Both the position numbers and the translations under genes were made by a program. Source: Secundilactobacillus malefermentans DSM 5705 = KCTC 3548 (lineage in GTDB: Bacteria > Bacillota > Bacilli > Lactobacillales > Lactobacillaceae). Taken from it: a stretch of 64,000 nucleotides of DNA. Under the pieces are notes generated by a model. It saw only the letters and a list, made by a program, of their open reading frames with translations. It was not told the DNA's origin and searched no databases. Below are positions 49,138-63,958 of this stretch, one piece after another; position 1 is the stretch's first letter, and every line of letters starts with the position of its first letter. The stretch lies in contig NZ_AZGJ01000001.1 of the NCBI RefSeq assembly GCF_001436395.1, forward strand, positions 1 through 64,000. Direction: 5' to 3'.

Positions 49138-49187
49138 AAAAACACTTGGTAAATGGGGGAATTACCCTAATTTACCAAGTGTTTTTA
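49138..49187. terminator. Bidirectional terminator between ddl and the DUF2187 gene
   Basis: AAAAACACTTGGTAAAT (49138-49154) pairs perfectly with ATTTACCAAGTGTTTTT (49170-49186), with an inner GGG/CCC pair. It serves both convergent genes. Confidence 0.93.
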
Positions 49188-49188
49188 A

Positions 49189-49425
49189 TTACTTTTCTTC
49201 ATCTTCGGAAGAATCGTCAGCTTCTGGATCAACCTCTGGCTGAGGAGCGGCCTTGATGAGTGTTAGCTTTTTATTGTTGATTACGACACGGTCGTGATAC
49301 TTATCCACGATTTCTGGATTGTCTGCTTTAAATGTGACCATATAAGAGTTTTGATAAGCTTTATCGATAAATCCAGTAAATGATTCACCATCAAGCTTAA
49401 AAGAAACTTCATCACCAATGTTCAT
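49189..49425 (-). CDS. DUF2187 family protein (small KOW-like protein)
   Basis: 78-residue protein MNIGDEVSFKLDGESFTG with a YHDRVVINNKKLTLI segment, matching the DUF2187 (KOW-like) family of Firmicutes; function unknown. The tail is very acidic (PEADDSSEDEEK). GGGAGATG precedes its ATG on the minus strand. It is a convergent neighbour of ddl and divergent from the GH73 gene. Confidence 0.8.
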   Translation of the reverse strand: MNIGDEVSFKLDGESFTGFIDKAYQNSYMVTFKADNPEIVDKYHDRVVINNKKLTLIKAAPQPEVDPEADDSSEDEEK

Positions 49426-49590
49426 TCAATTCCATCTCCCAATTTTTAATCATCGCTCTGTAATGTAACTGAATTGGCGATTTTTGTCAATTAATGTGCT
49501 GCAAATTTTTGGTAAAAATAAAAAGGGCATTGTCAATGACTTCGGTTATCGGTTAAACTGAAGAAAACAATGAGGAAGGATCAATCATTC

Positions 49591-50208
49591 TTGACCAAAA
49601 AACGAAAACGTCGGCAAGATAAGACGTGGCAGAAGCTGCTACTACTCATCATTTTCCTGGGCATGGTTGCTCTTTTTGGAAACCACTTACTCTCGCTTCG
49701 TGAACCGCACGTGCAGGTTACATCAGTGAAAACAACAAGCCAACACCAGCGATTTATTGAAGAAAAGGCGAAGCAAGCTCAAAAATTGCAGAAGCAATAC
49801 AATGTTTTAGCAAGCATTACCCTGAGCCAGGCAATTTTAGAATCGGATTGGGGTAATAGTACCCTGGCATCGCAATACCATAATCTGTTTGGAATTAAAG
49901 CAAGTTCAAAACAGGTTGGAAAAGTTTTGGCAACGCAAGAGTATTACGATGGCAAATGGGTCACCATTAAAGCCAAATTTCGTCGCTTCAGCAGTGATGA
50001 GGAGTCAATGGTTGCTCACGCCAAGCTTTTTGTTAATGGAACGGATTGGAATTCCAGTCAGTATCATTCAGTATTAGAGGCTACAAACTATAAGCAAGCT
50101 GCAAAGGCGTTATATAAGGACGGTTACGCAACAGATCCAAATTATCCTGAAAAGTTGATAACGCTAATAAAACGCTATCGACTGGATCGCTACGATCAAA
50201 GTTACTAA
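49591..50208 (+). CDS. Membrane-anchored GH73 glucosaminidase
   Basis: Predicted peptidoglycan N-acetylglucosaminidase. The 205-residue protein has a basic N-terminus, one membrane anchor (about residues 16-35) and a GH73 domain with the catalytic Glu in [12 protein letters not shown] (Glu84) and YHNLFGIK. It lacks LysM or SH3 repeats. TTG 49591 is preferred because GGAAGGA ends ten bases upstream; ATG 49570, giving seven extra residues, has no ribosome site. A hairpin (CTTCGGTT/AACTGAAG, 49540-49563) precedes it. xpt follows 19 bases later. Confidence 0.85.
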   Translation: MTKKRKRRQDKTWQKLLLLIIFLGMVALFGNHLLSLREPHVQVTSVKTTSQHQRFIEEKAKQAQKLQKQYNVLASITLSQAILESDWGNSTLASQYHNLFGIKASSKQVGKVLATQEYYDGKWVTIKAKFRRFSSDEESMVAHAKLFVNGTDWNSSQYHSVLEATNYKQAAKALYKDGYATDPNYPEKLITLIKRYRLDRYDQSY

Positions 50209-50227
50209 AATTTATGGAGGTATTTCA

Positions 50228-50803
50228 ATGAAGCTGCTCGAAGATATGATTCGCAAAAATGGGACTGTCCTACCCGGGGAAGTTCTAAAGGTGGATAATT
50301 TTTTAAATCATCAAGTTGATCCAAAATTAATGTACGAATTAGGTGGCGAATTTAAACGTCTCTTTAAGGATGAAGGAATTACCCGAATTTTAACGGTTGA
50401 ATCGTCAGGAATTGCGCCCGCAGTCATGACCGGCTTACAGATGGATGTTCCAGTTGTGTTTGCCCGAAAGCATAAATCATTAACGCTCATTGATAATCTG
50501 TATACAGCAACCGTGTACTCGTATACGAAACAAGTTAGCAACAAAATTAGCGTTGACAAGCGTTTCATTTTACCAAATGATCGCGTCCTAATTATCGACG
50601 ACTTTTTGGCAAACGGACAAGCGGTCCAAGGACTTTTAGAAATTGCATCAGCTGCTAAAGTTGAAGTTGCCGGTGTCGGTGTCGTTATTGAAAAGAGTTT
50701 TCAAAAGGGCCGTAAAATGCTTGAAAAAACAGGTATTCATGTTGAAGCTCTTGCAAGAATAGCATCACTTGCGAATAATGAAGTGACGTTTGTTCAGGAC
50801 TAA
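50228..50803 (+). CDS. xpt: Xanthine phosphoribosyltransferase
   Basis: Purine salvage enzyme turning xanthine and PRPP into XMP. 191 residues with the PRPP motif [13 protein letters not shown] and the Xpt-type opening [35 protein letters not shown] precedes ATG 50228. No guanine riboswitch is visible upstream, unlike B. subtilis xpt; it probably shares the GH73 transcript. Confidence 0.95.
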   Translation: MKLLEDMIRKNGTVLPGEVLKVDNFLNHQVDPKLMYELGGEFKRLFKDEGITRILTVESSGIAPAVMTGLQMDVPVVFARKHKSLTLIDNLYTATVYSYTKQVSNKISVDKRFILPNDRVLIIDDFLANGQAVQGLLEIASAAKVEVAGVGVVIEKSFQKGRKMLEKTGIHVEALARIASLANNEVTFVQD

Positions 50804-50828
50804 GTCATTTATAGAAGGGATGTAGAAT

Positions 50829-51356
50829 ATGGCAATTCATTGGCCGATAGTACTACTCATTTTCTTCGTTAATTTAGTGTACATTACGTTAAACACGCTT
50901 CGATTTTTACTGACAATGAAAGGGTATCGAAATTTAGCGCCACTAGTAAGTGTTGTAGAAATCACCGTTTACGTCATCGGATTATCACTTGTTTTAGATC
51001 GATTGACCAATTACTGGAACATTCTGGCATACGCCCTAGGATATGGTGTTGGTGTTTGGGTCGGAATCATCATTGAAGATAAGCTAGCATTAGGCTACAT
51101 GATGGTTACCGTAATCCTACCCGAAACGGACACCCAGCTACCCGGAATTTTACGAGAAAACGGATTTGGGGTGACTCAAAGTGCCGCATCCGGCTTGGAA
51201 GGTCAGCGGTTGGTGCTGGAAATTTTGACACCTCGTAAGCTGGAGCGTCATTTATACGCAATAGTGAAAGAGGCGGAGCCCAAAGCCTTTACAATTTCCT
51301 ATGAACCAAAATTTGTTTCTGGAGGATTCTGGGTCAAAAGGATAAGGAATCGGTAA
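50829..51356 (+). CDS. UPF0316 family membrane protein (DUF5698/DUF2179)
   Basis: 175-residue protein with three hydrophobic segments in the first 100 residues, then a soluble DUF2179-like domain (GVTQSAASGLEGQRLVLEIL). The layout matches UPF0316 proteins such as B. subtilis YebE; function unknown. AGAAGGGATG precedes ATG 50829. Just downstream of xpt. Confidence 0.85.
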   Translation: MAIHWPIVLLIFFVNLVYITLNTLRFLLTMKGYRNLAPLVSVVEITVYVIGLSLVLDRLTNYWNILAYALGYGVGVWVGIIIEDKLALGYMMVTVILPETDTQLPGILRENGFGVTQSAASGLEGQRLVLEILTPRKLERHLYAIVKEAEPKAFTISYEPKFVSGGFWVKRIRNR

Positions 51357-51435
51357 AGACTGGGCGTAACGCTTGAAATATTACAAAGCGACCCTTAAGA
51401 TTAGGATTAATATTATAAGAAAGTAGTGAGTTGAG

Positions 51436-52593
51436 GTGAATAAGGCTATTTTATATCCTAATGACACAATTGGAATAATTGGTGACAATATTAGTGGACC
51501 TAGGTTAGTCACAGCTGCAAGAAAAATCGGCTTTCAAGTTGGTGCCTATGGTTCCGATGAAGCCAGTGAAACGTTGCAATTGGCTGATTTTAAAGTTGTT
51601 GGAGAGCTAAATGACAAGGAGAAACTACGTCAATTTGCAGAACGGTGTCAGGTTGTAACCTTTACCTCTACGCACGTTAGTTCCGATGTCATTAGCTATT
51701 TGGAACAATTTACGAGTGTTCCTCAAGGTTCTGAGATGCTTGAGATGTCTCAAGATCGGCTATTGGAACGCGCATTTTTTGAACAACTAAACGTCAACAT
51801 CGCGCCGTATGCAACGATTGTAAGTTTGGATGATGTTTATCAAGCCATCAATTCAATTGGGTATCCAAGCGTTTTGAAGCCAATTCAAAAGGATTTAGTT
51901 AATGGAAAGGAACTCATCATCAATACCCAGACTGACATTGCGAAAGCGTCTGGACTACTTGATTTTGGGACCTACATTCTAGAGTCAATCGTACCGAACT
52001 CGCGTGAACTGTCCATTACAATGGCCAGGGGGCAGGATGGACAAACGGTTCTTTTCCCAATTGTTGAAACGGTTCGAAATAAGGGCATTGTACAGTGGAC
52101 ATTTATTCCGACTCAATTAGATGTTGGAATCGCTCAGGAATTGCGTCGAATTTCAAATGAAGTGACCCAAAACATTCAATATACGGGACTATTTGAAGTT
52201 AGCTTTACAATTACGCAAAATGACAATATTTACGTTAAAAGGATTTTACCAGCTGTCAGCCAAACGGGGCAGATATTTGATCGTGGCACAACGGTTAATC
52301 AATATGAACAACATCTACGAGCAATTGCTGGTCTACCATTAAGTGAGCCACAAACGTTGATGCCAACTGTTTTGGCACCCTTTACGACTAAGCAGTTAGC
52401 TGCGATTAATACCCAATGGGTTCTTAAAAATAACTGGCATTTTACTTTCTATCGGAATGTTAAAGCTGATGGTCAATTGGATAGCCATTCAGCTGGAAAC
52501 GTTATTTTACAGGCGGTTGACCTAAATGAAGCATTGGATCAGCTAGACGATACTGGAATCTGGAATCAATCAAAAGCAACGGATAATCAATAA
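51436..52593 (+). CDS. PurK-like ATP-grasp protein, divergent
   Basis: 385-residue ATP-grasp protein of the PurK (N5-carboxyaminoimidazole ribonucleotide synthase) family. PurK fold features are visible: GIIGDNISGPRLVTAARKIG, YPSVLKPI, ENV-like VETVRNKGIV and EQHLRAIAGLPL. But the metal/substrate segment usually read NEIAPRPHNSGH is VKRILPAVSQTGQIF, so the key residues are changed. No purE or other pur gene is adjacent. The same neighbour order (PurK-like before pcrA) occurs in other lactobacilli, so it is a conserved paralogue rather than a decaying gene. GTG 51436 is preceded by GAGTTGAGG. Catalysis unproven. Confidence 0.7.
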   Translation: MNKAILYPNDTIGIIGDNISGPRLVTAARKIGFQVGAYGSDEASETLQLADFKVVGELNDKEKLRQFAERCQVVTFTSTHVSSDVISYLEQFTSVPQGSEMLEMSQDRLLERAFFEQLNVNIAPYATIVSLDDVYQAINSIGYPSVLKPIQKDLVNGKELIINTQTDIAKASGLLDFGTYILESIVPNSRELSITMARGQDGQTVLFPIVETVRNKGIVQWTFIPTQLDVGIAQELRRISNEVTQNIQYTGLFEVSFTITQNDNIYVKRILPAVSQTGQIFDRGTTVNQYEQHLRAIAGLPLSEPQTLMPTVLAPFTTKQLAAINTQWVLKNNWHFTFYRNVKADGQLDSHSAGNVILQAVDLNEALDQLDDTGIWNQSKATDNQ

Positions 52594-52600
52594 AACTAAT

Positions 52601-52628
52601 GGGCTGACATTTGTCAGCTTATTTTTTT
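52601..52628 (+). terminator. Rho-independent terminator after the PurK-like gene
   Basis: GCTGACA (52603-52609) pairs with TGTCAGC (52612-52618), then TTATTTTTTT. Confidence 0.85.
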
Positions 52629-52669
52629 AGAATGACTGCAATGAAATCTCAGCAGTTAACATGAAATTT

Positions 52670-52678
52670 TGCTATAAT
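52670..52678 (+). promoter_or_regulatory. Extended -10 promoter of pcrA-ligA
   Basis: TGCTATAAT: TATAAT at 52673-52678 with TG one base upstream; no clear -35. Confidence 0.6.
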
Positions 52679-52714
52679 TGAAACGACTATTTTCAAGAGA
52701 GGGTTGAATTTTGC

Positions 52715-56999
<4,285 letters not shown>

Positions 57000-57034
57000 T
57001 TAAATGTTGCAGCAAATTAGGAGGAAAATTAGCC

Positions 57035-58180
57035 GTGAAGCGAATAAGATTAATTGTTAGTTTGCTAGGAATCATCTTGTTTTTGAGCGCCTGTGGAAAT
57101 TTAGATAGTTCTTCTATGTCTTCAGGAGGTGGAACGTCAACTTCAAAGGGGACTCAATTAACGGGTCAGTCAGATGATTCCCAATACGAAGGCGTTATTA
57201 AGAATGGAAAATATGTGACGAGCAAGTCTAGAGGGGTTAGCAACACCCAAAATGCTGACAACCAATTGAACTTGAAGAGCTTTGAAACCGGACTATTGAA
57301 TGTCTCGAAAAATGAGTTTTCAACGAGTAAGTATGCGTTTCGAGAAGGTCAATATCTTAGCAAGTCAACCGTCAGTAATTGGTTAGATCGCGAGTCAAAA
57401 TCGAACCCTGATGGTTTAAATCCTAAAAGTAATGGGTCAACTAGCCCAACAAAGAGAAATCCCATATATTTGCAACAGATTGAAGAACAAGACTACATGA
57501 TTCAAAAGGACAGTAAGCTCACGCTGGGTGGCATTACGATAGGAATTGGTATTAATTCTGTCGATTATTACAAGAAAGCACAGTACGGTGCAACGTATGA
57601 AACTGATATTAGTAATGCGCAAGTTAAAGCACAGGGTAGGAAAATTGCCAATGAAGTATTAAGTAGATTACGTAAAAAATCAGCATTGAAAAATGTGCCA
57701 ATCGTTATTGCTCTTTATAAACAGGCTTCTAACGATAGTTTAGTCGGTGGGAATTTCTTCTCCTACTCTGTTAATAAAAATGAATCGACATCTGTTAGTT
57801 CTTGGAAGTCAATTAATCAGAAGAGTTACGTTTTTCCACTTTCTGATAGCCAATCCTCTCCAAACACAAATGACACAACTTCGTTCACTAATTTTAAATC
57901 TCAAGTAGAAGATTTCTTTCCTAATTTAAGTGGGGTTACTGCCCAAGCACAGTACACGGATAAGCAACTTGATGGAATGAATATCAAGATAACGACCCAA
58001 TTTTATAGTCAGACTGAAATCATTAATTTTACGCAATACCTACAATCAGCGGCGCAAAAGTATCTGCCGTCTAATGTCCCAATCGACATTACAGTTAGTT
58101 CTACGGACGGTGTTCAGAGCTTCTTGAGTAGAACGGCTAAAGCCAAGAAATTTACGTCTCACGTTTTTAATAGCTATTAA
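57035..58180 (+). CDS. camS: CamS family lipoprotein (sex-pheromone precursor type)
   Basis: Secreted lipoprotein of the CamS family, whose signal peptide in enterococci yields pheromone cAM373. The 381-residue protein has a signal peptide with lipobox LSAC, lipid-modified Cys20, a Ser/Thr-rich linker, then the CamS domain. The physiological role is unknown. GTG 57035 is preceded by TTAGGAGG. Between ligA and gatC as in other lactobacilli. Confidence 0.9.
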   Translation: MKRIRLIVSLLGIILFLSACGNLDSSSMSSGGGTSTSKGTQLTGQSDDSQYEGVIKNGKYVTSKSRGVSNTQNADNQLNLKSFETGLLNVSKNEFSTSKYAFREGQYLSKSTVSNWLDRESKSNPDGLNPKSNGSTSPTKRNPIYLQQIEEQDYMIQKDSKLTLGGITIGIGINSVDYYKKAQYGATYETDISNAQVKAQGRKIANEVLSRLRKKSALKNVPIVIALYKQASNDSLVGGNFFSYSVNKNESTSVSSWKSINQKSYVFPLSDSQSSPNTNDTTSFTNFKSQVEDFFPNLSGVTAQAQYTDKQLDGMNIKITTQFYSQTEIINFTQYLQSAAQKYLPSNVPIDITVSSTDGVQSFLSRTAKAKKFTSHVFNSY

Positions 58181-58264
58181 GATGATGAATCAATATTTCG
58201 TTGTGGTAAACTAGTTAGATGAGCTTTTAATGATTAAATGTGAATTAAGAAAGAAGGATCTATA

Positions 58265-58570
58265 ATGGCAAATAACATTTCGCAGGACCAAGTTAAACAC
58301 GTTGCTGAGTTAGCAAAGCTTGAGCTAAATGACAAACAATTAGACTATTTCACTGATCAATTGGGTGATATTATTGGGCTATTTGAAACATTGAATGAAG
58401 TTGATACAACTGATGTCCCAGTCACAACGAGTGTTAGTGACCAGTTAAACGTTATGCGGGAAGATGTTGCTGACAATTGGAATCAAAAGGAAGCCCTATT
58501 AGCAAACGCCCCAGAAACTGAAAATGGTTATATTAAAGTGCCAACCATTATTGATGAAAGTGAGGATTAA
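58265..58570 (+). CDS. gatC: Asp-tRNA(Asn)/Glu-tRNA(Gln) amidotransferase subunit C
   Basis: Small scaffold subunit of GatCAB, which makes Gln-tRNA (and Asn-tRNA) from mischarged tRNAs. 101 residues; [13 protein letters not shown] opening. AAGAAGGA precedes ATG 58265. An extended -10 (TGGTAAACT, TAAACT at 58207-58212) lies upstream. First gene of the gatCAB operon. Confidence 0.96.
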   Translation: MANNISQDQVKHVAELAKLELNDKQLDYFTDQLGDIIGLFETLNEVDTTDVPVTTSVSDQLNVMREDVADNWNQKEALLANAPETENGYIKVPTIIDESED

Positions 58571-58572
58571 GC

Positions 58573-60042
58573 ATGAATTATTTTGATAAAGATTTAACTA
58601 GTCTTCACGATGATTTGGTGAATAAAAAAATAACTGCTGAAGAATTGACGAAACAGACATTTGCCAATATGAAGCAAACGGACCAAACGACCCAAGCCTT
58701 CTTAAATTTAAACGAAGACGAAGCCGTTAGGACCGCCCAAGAAATTGATAAGGCAGGGATTGATCCAGAAAACCTTCTTTCAGGGATTCCGGTCGCAATT
58801 AAGGATAATTTAGTAACAAAAGGCTTAACGACAACGGCCGCCTCAAAGATGCTTGAAAACTTTAAGCCAATCTATAGCGCAACTGCAGTTGAGAAGTTAG
58901 CTGCTAAGCAAACGATTAATGTTGGTAAAACCAACATGGATGAATTTGCCATGGGTGGTTCAACTGAAAACTCAGCGTTTAAAGTGACGACAAACGCTTG
59001 GGATAAGACGAAAGTTCCTGGCGGTTCGTCCGGTGGATCTGCTGCTGCAGTGGCTTCTGGTCAAGTTCCATTGGCACTTGGTTCAGATACGGGTGGTTCA
59101 ATTCGCCAACCAGCATCATTTAATGGTGTTGTGGGAATGAAGCCTACATATGGACGAGTTTCTCGTTGGGGCTTAATTGCCTTTGGTTCAAGTTTGGATG
59201 AAATTGGACCAATTACTCGTTCAGTTAAAGATAATGCGGTCGCACTTTCTGCTATTGCTGGGCATGATGATCATGATTTGACAACATCAACCAAAGAAGT
59301 CCCAGACTTTGCAGCTGAATTGAATGAAAAAACGACTGTTAAAGGGATGAAGATTGGCTTACCAAAGGAATTTATTGGTGAGGGTGTCGATGAGGACGTT
59401 AAGAACGCTGTTCTTGCAGCGGCAGATAAATACCGTGAGCTAGGTGCAACCGTTGATGAGGTATCTCTTCCTCACAACAAGTACGGTGTTGCTGCTTACT
59501 ATATTATCGCCTCTTCAGAAGCATCATCTAATCTACAGCGATTTGATGGTATCCGTTATGGCTATCGTGCTGATGACGTAAAGAACTTAGAAGATGTCTA
59601 CGTTAAATCTCGCTCTGAGGGCTTTGGAGATGAAGTAAAGCGTCGAATTATGCTGGGAACCTATTCACTTTCAGCAGGATTTTATGATGCATACTTCAAG
59701 AAGGCCGCAAAAGTTAGAACGTTAATTATTCGTGATTTCCAAAAGGTCATGGAAGATCATGACTTCATCATGGGTCCAGTTGCACCTACAGTTGCCTTTA
59801 GTATTGGTGCTGAAATTTCAGATCCAATGACGATGTACATGAACGACATCTTGACGATTCCAGTTAACCTTGCTGGACTTCCAGGAATGTCAATTCCTGC
59901 AGGATTTAGTAATGGAATGCCAATTGGGTTACAACTGATAGGGAAACCATTTGATGAAGAAACACTATACAAAGCTGGATACGTATTCGAACAAAATACT
60001 GATTTCCATAAGAAAACACCTGAGTTAGGGGGCCAAGCTTAA
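58573..60042 (+). CDS. gatA: Asp-tRNA(Asn)/Glu-tRNA(Gln) amidotransferase subunit A
   Basis: Amidase subunit that frees ammonia from glutamine. 489 residues with the amidase Ser-cisSer-Lys triad: Lys in AIKDNL and serines in [15 protein letters not shown]. Starts two bases after gatC and its stop overlaps the gatB ATG by one base. Confidence 0.98.
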   Translation: MNYFDKDLTSLHDDLVNKKITAEELTKQTFANMKQTDQTTQAFLNLNEDEAVRTAQEIDKAGIDPENLLSGIPVAIKDNLVTKGLTTTAASKMLENFKPIYSATAVEKLAAKQTINVGKTNMDEFAMGGSTENSAFKVTTNAWDKTKVPGGSSGGSAAAVASGQVPLALGSDTGGSIRQPASFNGVVGMKPTYGRVSRWGLIAFGSSLDEIGPITRSVKDNAVALSAIAGHDDHDLTTSTKEVPDFAAELNEKTTVKGMKIGLPKEFIGEGVDEDVKNAVLAAADKYRELGATVDEVSLPHNKYGVAAYYIIASSEASSNLQRFDGIRYGYRADDVKNLEDVYVKSRSEGFGDEVKRRIMLGTYSLSAGFYDAYFKKAAKVRTLIIRDFQKVMEDHDFIMGPVAPTVAFSIGAEISDPMTMYMNDILTIPVNLAGLPGMSIPAGFSNGMPIGLQLIGKPFDEETLYKAGYVFEQNTDFHKKTPELGGQA

Positions 60043-61463
60043 TGAACTTTGAAACGACAATTGGACTTGAGGTCCACGTTGAATTAAAAACAAACTCAAA
60101 AATATTTAGTCCATCACCCGTAGAATTTGGTGATCAGCCTAACGCTAATACCAACGTAATTGATTGGGGTTATCCTGGGGTATTACCAACGACTAATAAA
60201 GGCGTTGTAGCTTCAGGTATTATGGCAGCACTTGCACTTCATGCCGATATCGAAAAGCATAACCACTTTGATCGTAAAAACTACTTCTATCCAGATAATC
60301 CAAAGGCTTACCAGATTACTCAGGCTGAAAAGCCGATCGCTCATGATGGCTGGATTGAAGTCGAAGTTGAAGGCAATAAAAAGAAAATCGGAATTGCCGA
60401 AATGCATATTGAAGAAGATGCCGGTAAAAACACACATGAACGGGACCACTCGTACGTTGATTTGAACCGTCAAGGGACACCATTGATTGAAATTGTTTCG
60501 AAGCCAGATATTAGTTCTCCAGATGAGGCATACGCTTACCTGGAAGCTCTGCGCCAACGAATTCAATTTACCGGAGTTTCCGACGTTAAGATGGAAGAGG
60601 GCTCTATGCGGGTCGATGTTAATATTTCTGTACGACCAATCGGTCAAAAGGAATATGGGACAAAGACTGAGTTGAAGAACCTGAACTCATTTAATTACGT
60701 TCGAAAAGGTCTTGCGTTTGAAGAGCAACGTCAGCAACGAGTATTGATGTCTGGCGGAACAATTCAGCAAGAAACTCGCCGTTTTGACGAAAATAGCGGT
60801 AAAACTATTTTGATGCGAGTTAAGGAAGGTTCCGATGATTATCGTTACTTCCCTGAACCTGATCTTCCAGCTTTAGAGATTTCTGACGACTGGATTAAAG
60901 AGGTTCGTGATTCAATGCCAGAAATGCCAGCTAACCGTCGTGATCGATATGTGAATGACTTAGGCGTTACGGACTATGACGCAATGGTTTTAACCCAAAC
61001 AAAGGAAATGTCAGACTTTTTTGATGCGACGGTTAATGCGGGTGCCGATGCTAAAATGGCAGCCAATTATCTCCAAGGAGACGTAAACGCCTTTTTAAAT
61101 GACAATCATTTAGATTTGCAAGATACAAAACTAACTCCTGATAACCTTGCCGGAATGGTAAAGCTTATCTCTGACGGAACTATTTCATCAAAGATGGCTA
61201 AAAAGGTTTTCAAAGGAATCACTGAAGGAAATGAACCAAAGCAATTCGTTGAGGCTCACGGATTGGTTCAATTGTCTGATCCAGCAAAGCTTCAACCGAT
61301 TATTGATGCAATCTTAGCAGATAATCAACAATCAATTGAGGACTTTAATAATGGTAAGGATAGAGCCGTTGGATACTTAGTTGGACAAATCATGAAACAA
61401 ACTCATGGTAAGGCCAACCCACAAGTCGTCAACAAATTACTCATAGCCTCGTTGAAAGGTTAA
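60042..61463 (+). CDS. gatB: Asp-tRNA(Asn)/Glu-tRNA(Gln) amidotransferase subunit B
   Basis: Kinase/transamidase and tRNA-binding subunit. 473 residues with [33 protein letters not shown] and a C-terminal YqeY-like tail. Coupled to gatA through a TAATG overlap. Confidence 0.98.
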   Translation: MNFETTIGLEVHVELKTNSKIFSPSPVEFGDQPNANTNVIDWGYPGVLPTTNKGVVASGIMAALALHADIEKHNHFDRKNYFYPDNPKAYQITQAEKPIAHDGWIEVEVEGNKKKIGIAEMHIEEDAGKNTHERDHSYVDLNRQGTPLIEIVSKPDISSPDEAYAYLEALRQRIQFTGVSDVKMEEGSMRVDVNISVRPIGQKEYGTKTELKNLNSFNYVRKGLAFEEQRQQRVLMSGGTIQQETRRFDENSGKTILMRVKEGSDDYRYFPEPDLPALEISDDWIKEVRDSMPEMPANRRDRYVNDLGVTDYDAMVLTQTKEMSDFFDATVNAGADAKMAANYLQGDVNAFLNDNHLDLQDTKLTPDNLAGMVKLISDGTISSKMAKKVFKGITEGNEPKQFVEAHGLVQLSDPAKLQPIIDAILADNQQSIEDFNNGKDRAVGYLVGQIMKQTHGKANPQVVNKLLIASLKG

Positions 61464-61481
61464 ACTCACTGGAGGAAAATT

Positions 61482-62504
61482 ATGCGTAAACGGGCACGAA
61501 TCATCTATAATCCATCATCAGGTAGGGAAGCGTTAAAGAACGATCTCGTTGATATACTAGCGGTATTTGAACAGGCTGGGTACGAGACTAGCGCATACGC
61601 AACGACACCAAAGCCAAATTCAGCAAAAGATGAAGCAAATCGAGCTGCAAAAGAGGGCTTTGAGTTAATCGTTGCTGCCGGAGGAGATGGCACCATAAAC
61701 GAGGTCGTTAACGGACTTGCCGGTTTGAAAAAGCGACCGAAAATGGCAATTATTCCGGCTGGAACAACGAATGATTTTGCCCGTGCCCTGCATATTCCTC
61801 GAGAGGATCCACTAGCTGCTGCCAAAATTGTACTGAAGAAACAGACCATTAACATGGATATTGGCATGGCTGGTGATAATTATTTCATCAATATTGCGGG
61901 CGGCGGACTTTTAACCGAACTCACTTACGACGTTCCATCCAATTTGAAGTCAATATTTGGTTATCTCGCTTACTTAGTAAAGGGAGCGGAATTACTTCCC
62001 CAAATGAAATCAATTGAAATGGATTTGAAATATGATGGTGGTGAATATAAAGGAAAGGCGTCAATGTTCCTTTTGGCACTCACGAACTCCATTGGTGGGT
62101 TTGAACAAATTGTTCCAGATGCATCTTTGGATGACGGCAAGTTTACAATGATTATCGTTAAGACAAGTAACCTGGCTGAAATGCTTCATCTAATGGTTCT
62201 TGTGTTAACTGGCGGTAAGCATGTCGATGATCCAAGAATCATTTATAAGAAGACGAACAAGTTGGTTGCGAAACCCGTAAACTCTAAAATGATGATCAAT
62301 TTGGATGGCGAGTATGGTGGGGATGCACCTATGAAATTTATCGATTTACCTCGTCATATTGAAATGTTTGCCAACGTTGACGACATGCCAAACAGTTTGT
62401 TGACTACCGAAACACCAGACATGATTGAGGCTGAACGAAAATTTGTTGAGAAGGTAAAAGGGCTTCCTGATGAGTTGCCTGAAACAAAAAAGAAGGCCGA
62501 ATAG
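61482..62504 (+). CDS. dagK: Diacylglycerol kinase (DgkB/YegS family)
   Basis: Soluble lipid kinase that phosphorylates diacylglycerol released by lipoteichoic acid synthesis. 340 residues with the phosphate-binding GGDGTINEVVNG and PAGTTNDFARAL. GGAGGA precedes ATG 61482. Directly after gatB as in many Firmicutes. Confidence 0.95.
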   Translation: MRKRARIIYNPSSGREALKNDLVDILAVFEQAGYETSAYATTPKPNSAKDEANRAAKEGFELIVAAGGDGTINEVVNGLAGLKKRPKMAIIPAGTTNDFARALHIPREDPLAAAKIVLKKQTINMDIGMAGDNYFINIAGGGLLTELTYDVPSNLKSIFGYLAYLVKGAELLPQMKSIEMDLKYDGGEYKGKASMFLLALTNSIGGFEQIVPDASLDDGKFTMIIVKTSNLAEMLHLMVLVLTGGKHVDDPRIIYKKTNKLVAKPVNSKMMINLDGEYGGDAPMKFIDLPRHIEMFANVDDMPNSLLTTETPDMIEAERKFVEKVKGLPDELPETKKKAE

Positions 62505-62523
62505 CTTCGGTTACTTTGAAAAT

Positions 62524-62570
62524 AAGGGATTTTGCTGTATTATGTCACAAGTACAGTAAAATCCCTTTTA
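62524..62570 (+). terminator. Rho-independent terminator after dagK
   Basis: AAGGGATTTTGCTGTA (62524-62539) pairs with TACAGTAAAATCCCTT (62552-62567) with one G-T pair, followed by Ts. Confidence 0.9.
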
Positions 62571-62590
62571 ATAGATAGAACGGAGAAAAC

Positions 62591-63958
62591 ATGAAAATTA
62601 AAGCACCAGTTGAGAAAAATAGTACGTATGAAGTAACCATTGAAGATTTAACCTACCAAGGAATGGGCGTTGCCAAAATTGAAGATTTTCCAATCTTTAT
62701 TGCGGAAGCACTTCCTGGCGAGAAAGTAACCGTTAAGGTCACAAAAGTTCAGAAGAGCTTTAGCTTTGGTCGAGTTGAGAAATGGCTGTCAAAATCTGCA
62801 GATCGGGTAGAAACTGGCGATAAAAAGCTAACGCAGACTGGAATTGCGCCCTTACAACATCTAGCCTATGATGCACAATTAAAATTCAAGCATGACCAAA
62901 TTCAAAATTTACTAAATAAAACTGATTTAAATATCGATGTCCTACCAACAATTGGGATGGATGATCCTACTCACTACCGTAACAAGGCCCAAGTGCCAGT
63001 TCGAATGGTGAATGGTCAGTTGGAGACGGGTTTCTACCGTCAACATTCTCACGACTTAGTCCCAATTGAAGACTATTATATTCAAGATCCTAAGATTGAT
63101 GAAGCCATCGTTGTGGTTCGAGACTTACTTCGAAAATATCATATTGAACCATTTAATGAAGCATCACACACTGGGGTTGTTCGTAATCTGATGATTCGTC
63201 GTGGCTATTATTCAAACGAAACGATGATTTGTTTCATAACCAGAACCCAAAAATTACCAATGGTTGATGAATTGGTAAAGGAAATTACTGCCCAACTACC
63301 AGAAGTAACTAGTATCGTTCAGAATATTAACCAAGCTAAGACAAACGTTATTATGGGTAAGAAGAACAAGGTGTTATTTGGTAAAGAAACCATCAGCGAC
63401 AAGCTCCTTGGTTTAACATTCGCTATTTCACCAACCTCTTTCTACCAGGTTAATCCGGTTCAAACTGAAAAGTTATATAAACTAGCGATCGAGCAAGTCG
63501 GTTTAAGTGGTAAGGAAACGGTTATTGATGCCTACTGTGGAATCGGAACGATTTCTTTGGCAATGGCTGAACACGCCAAGCAAGTTTATGGTGTGGAAAT
63601 TGTTGCGGATGCTATTGAAGATGCAAAAGTGAACGCTCAAAAGAACCATTTGAATAATATTCAGTTTGAGGTTGGCAAGGCTGAAGATAAGATGGCAGAA
63701 TGGCAACAAGCTGGTCTTAAACCGGATGTGATTGTGGTAGATCCTCCACGTAAGGGGTTAGCAGCTTCTCTAATTGAGAGTGCCACTAAGATGCAACCCA
63801 AGAAGGTTGTCTATGTTAGCTGTAATCCCGCTACTTTAGTTCGTGATGTTCAATTATTTGCTGATCAAGGTTACAAAGTTAATCAACCGATTCAGCCAGT
63901 TGATCAATTCCCACAGACGACTCATGTTGAGTCGGTAACTGTACTTGAGCGAGCATAG
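62591..63958 (+). CDS. rlmCD: 23S rRNA (uracil-C5)-methyltransferase, RlmCD type
   Basis: SAM-dependent methyltransferase of the RlmD/TrmA family. 455 residues: N-terminal TRAM domain (YQGMGVAKIEDFPIFIAEAL), SAM motif VIDAYCGIGTISL, and catalytic Cys in VVYVSCNPATLVRD. The iron-sulfur cysteines of E. coli RlmD are missing (here IAPLQHLAY), as in the Bacillus RlmCD that methylates both U747 and U1939. ACGGAG precedes ATG 62591. The window ends 42 bases later with nothing recognised. Confidence 0.93.
   Translation: MKIKAPVEKNSTYEVTIEDLTYQGMGVAKIEDFPIFIAEALPGEKVTVKVTKVQKSFSFGRVEKWLSKSADRVETGDKKLTQTGIAPLQHLAYDAQLKFKHDQIQNLLNKTDLNIDVLPTIGMDDPTHYRNKAQVPVRMVNGQLETGFYRQHSHDLVPIEDYYIQDPKIDEAIVVVRDLLRKYHIEPFNEASHTGVVRNLMIRRGYYSNETMICFITRTQKLPMVDELVKEITAQLPEVTSIVQNINQAKTNVIMGKKNKVLFGKETISDKLLGLTFAISPTSFYQVNPVQTEKLYKLAIEQVGLSGKETVIDAYCGIGTISLAMAEHAKQVYGVEIVADAIEDAKVNAQKNHLNNIQFEVGKAEDKMAEWQQAGLKPDVIVVDPPRKGLAASLIESATKMQPKKVVYVSCNPATLVRDVQLFADQGYKVNQPIQPVDQFPQTTHVESVTVLERA

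Noticed and set aside
60213-60647. 144-codon frame on the minus strand inside gatB
   Set aside because: Antisense to a conserved gene, with composition typical of a complementary-strand shadow.
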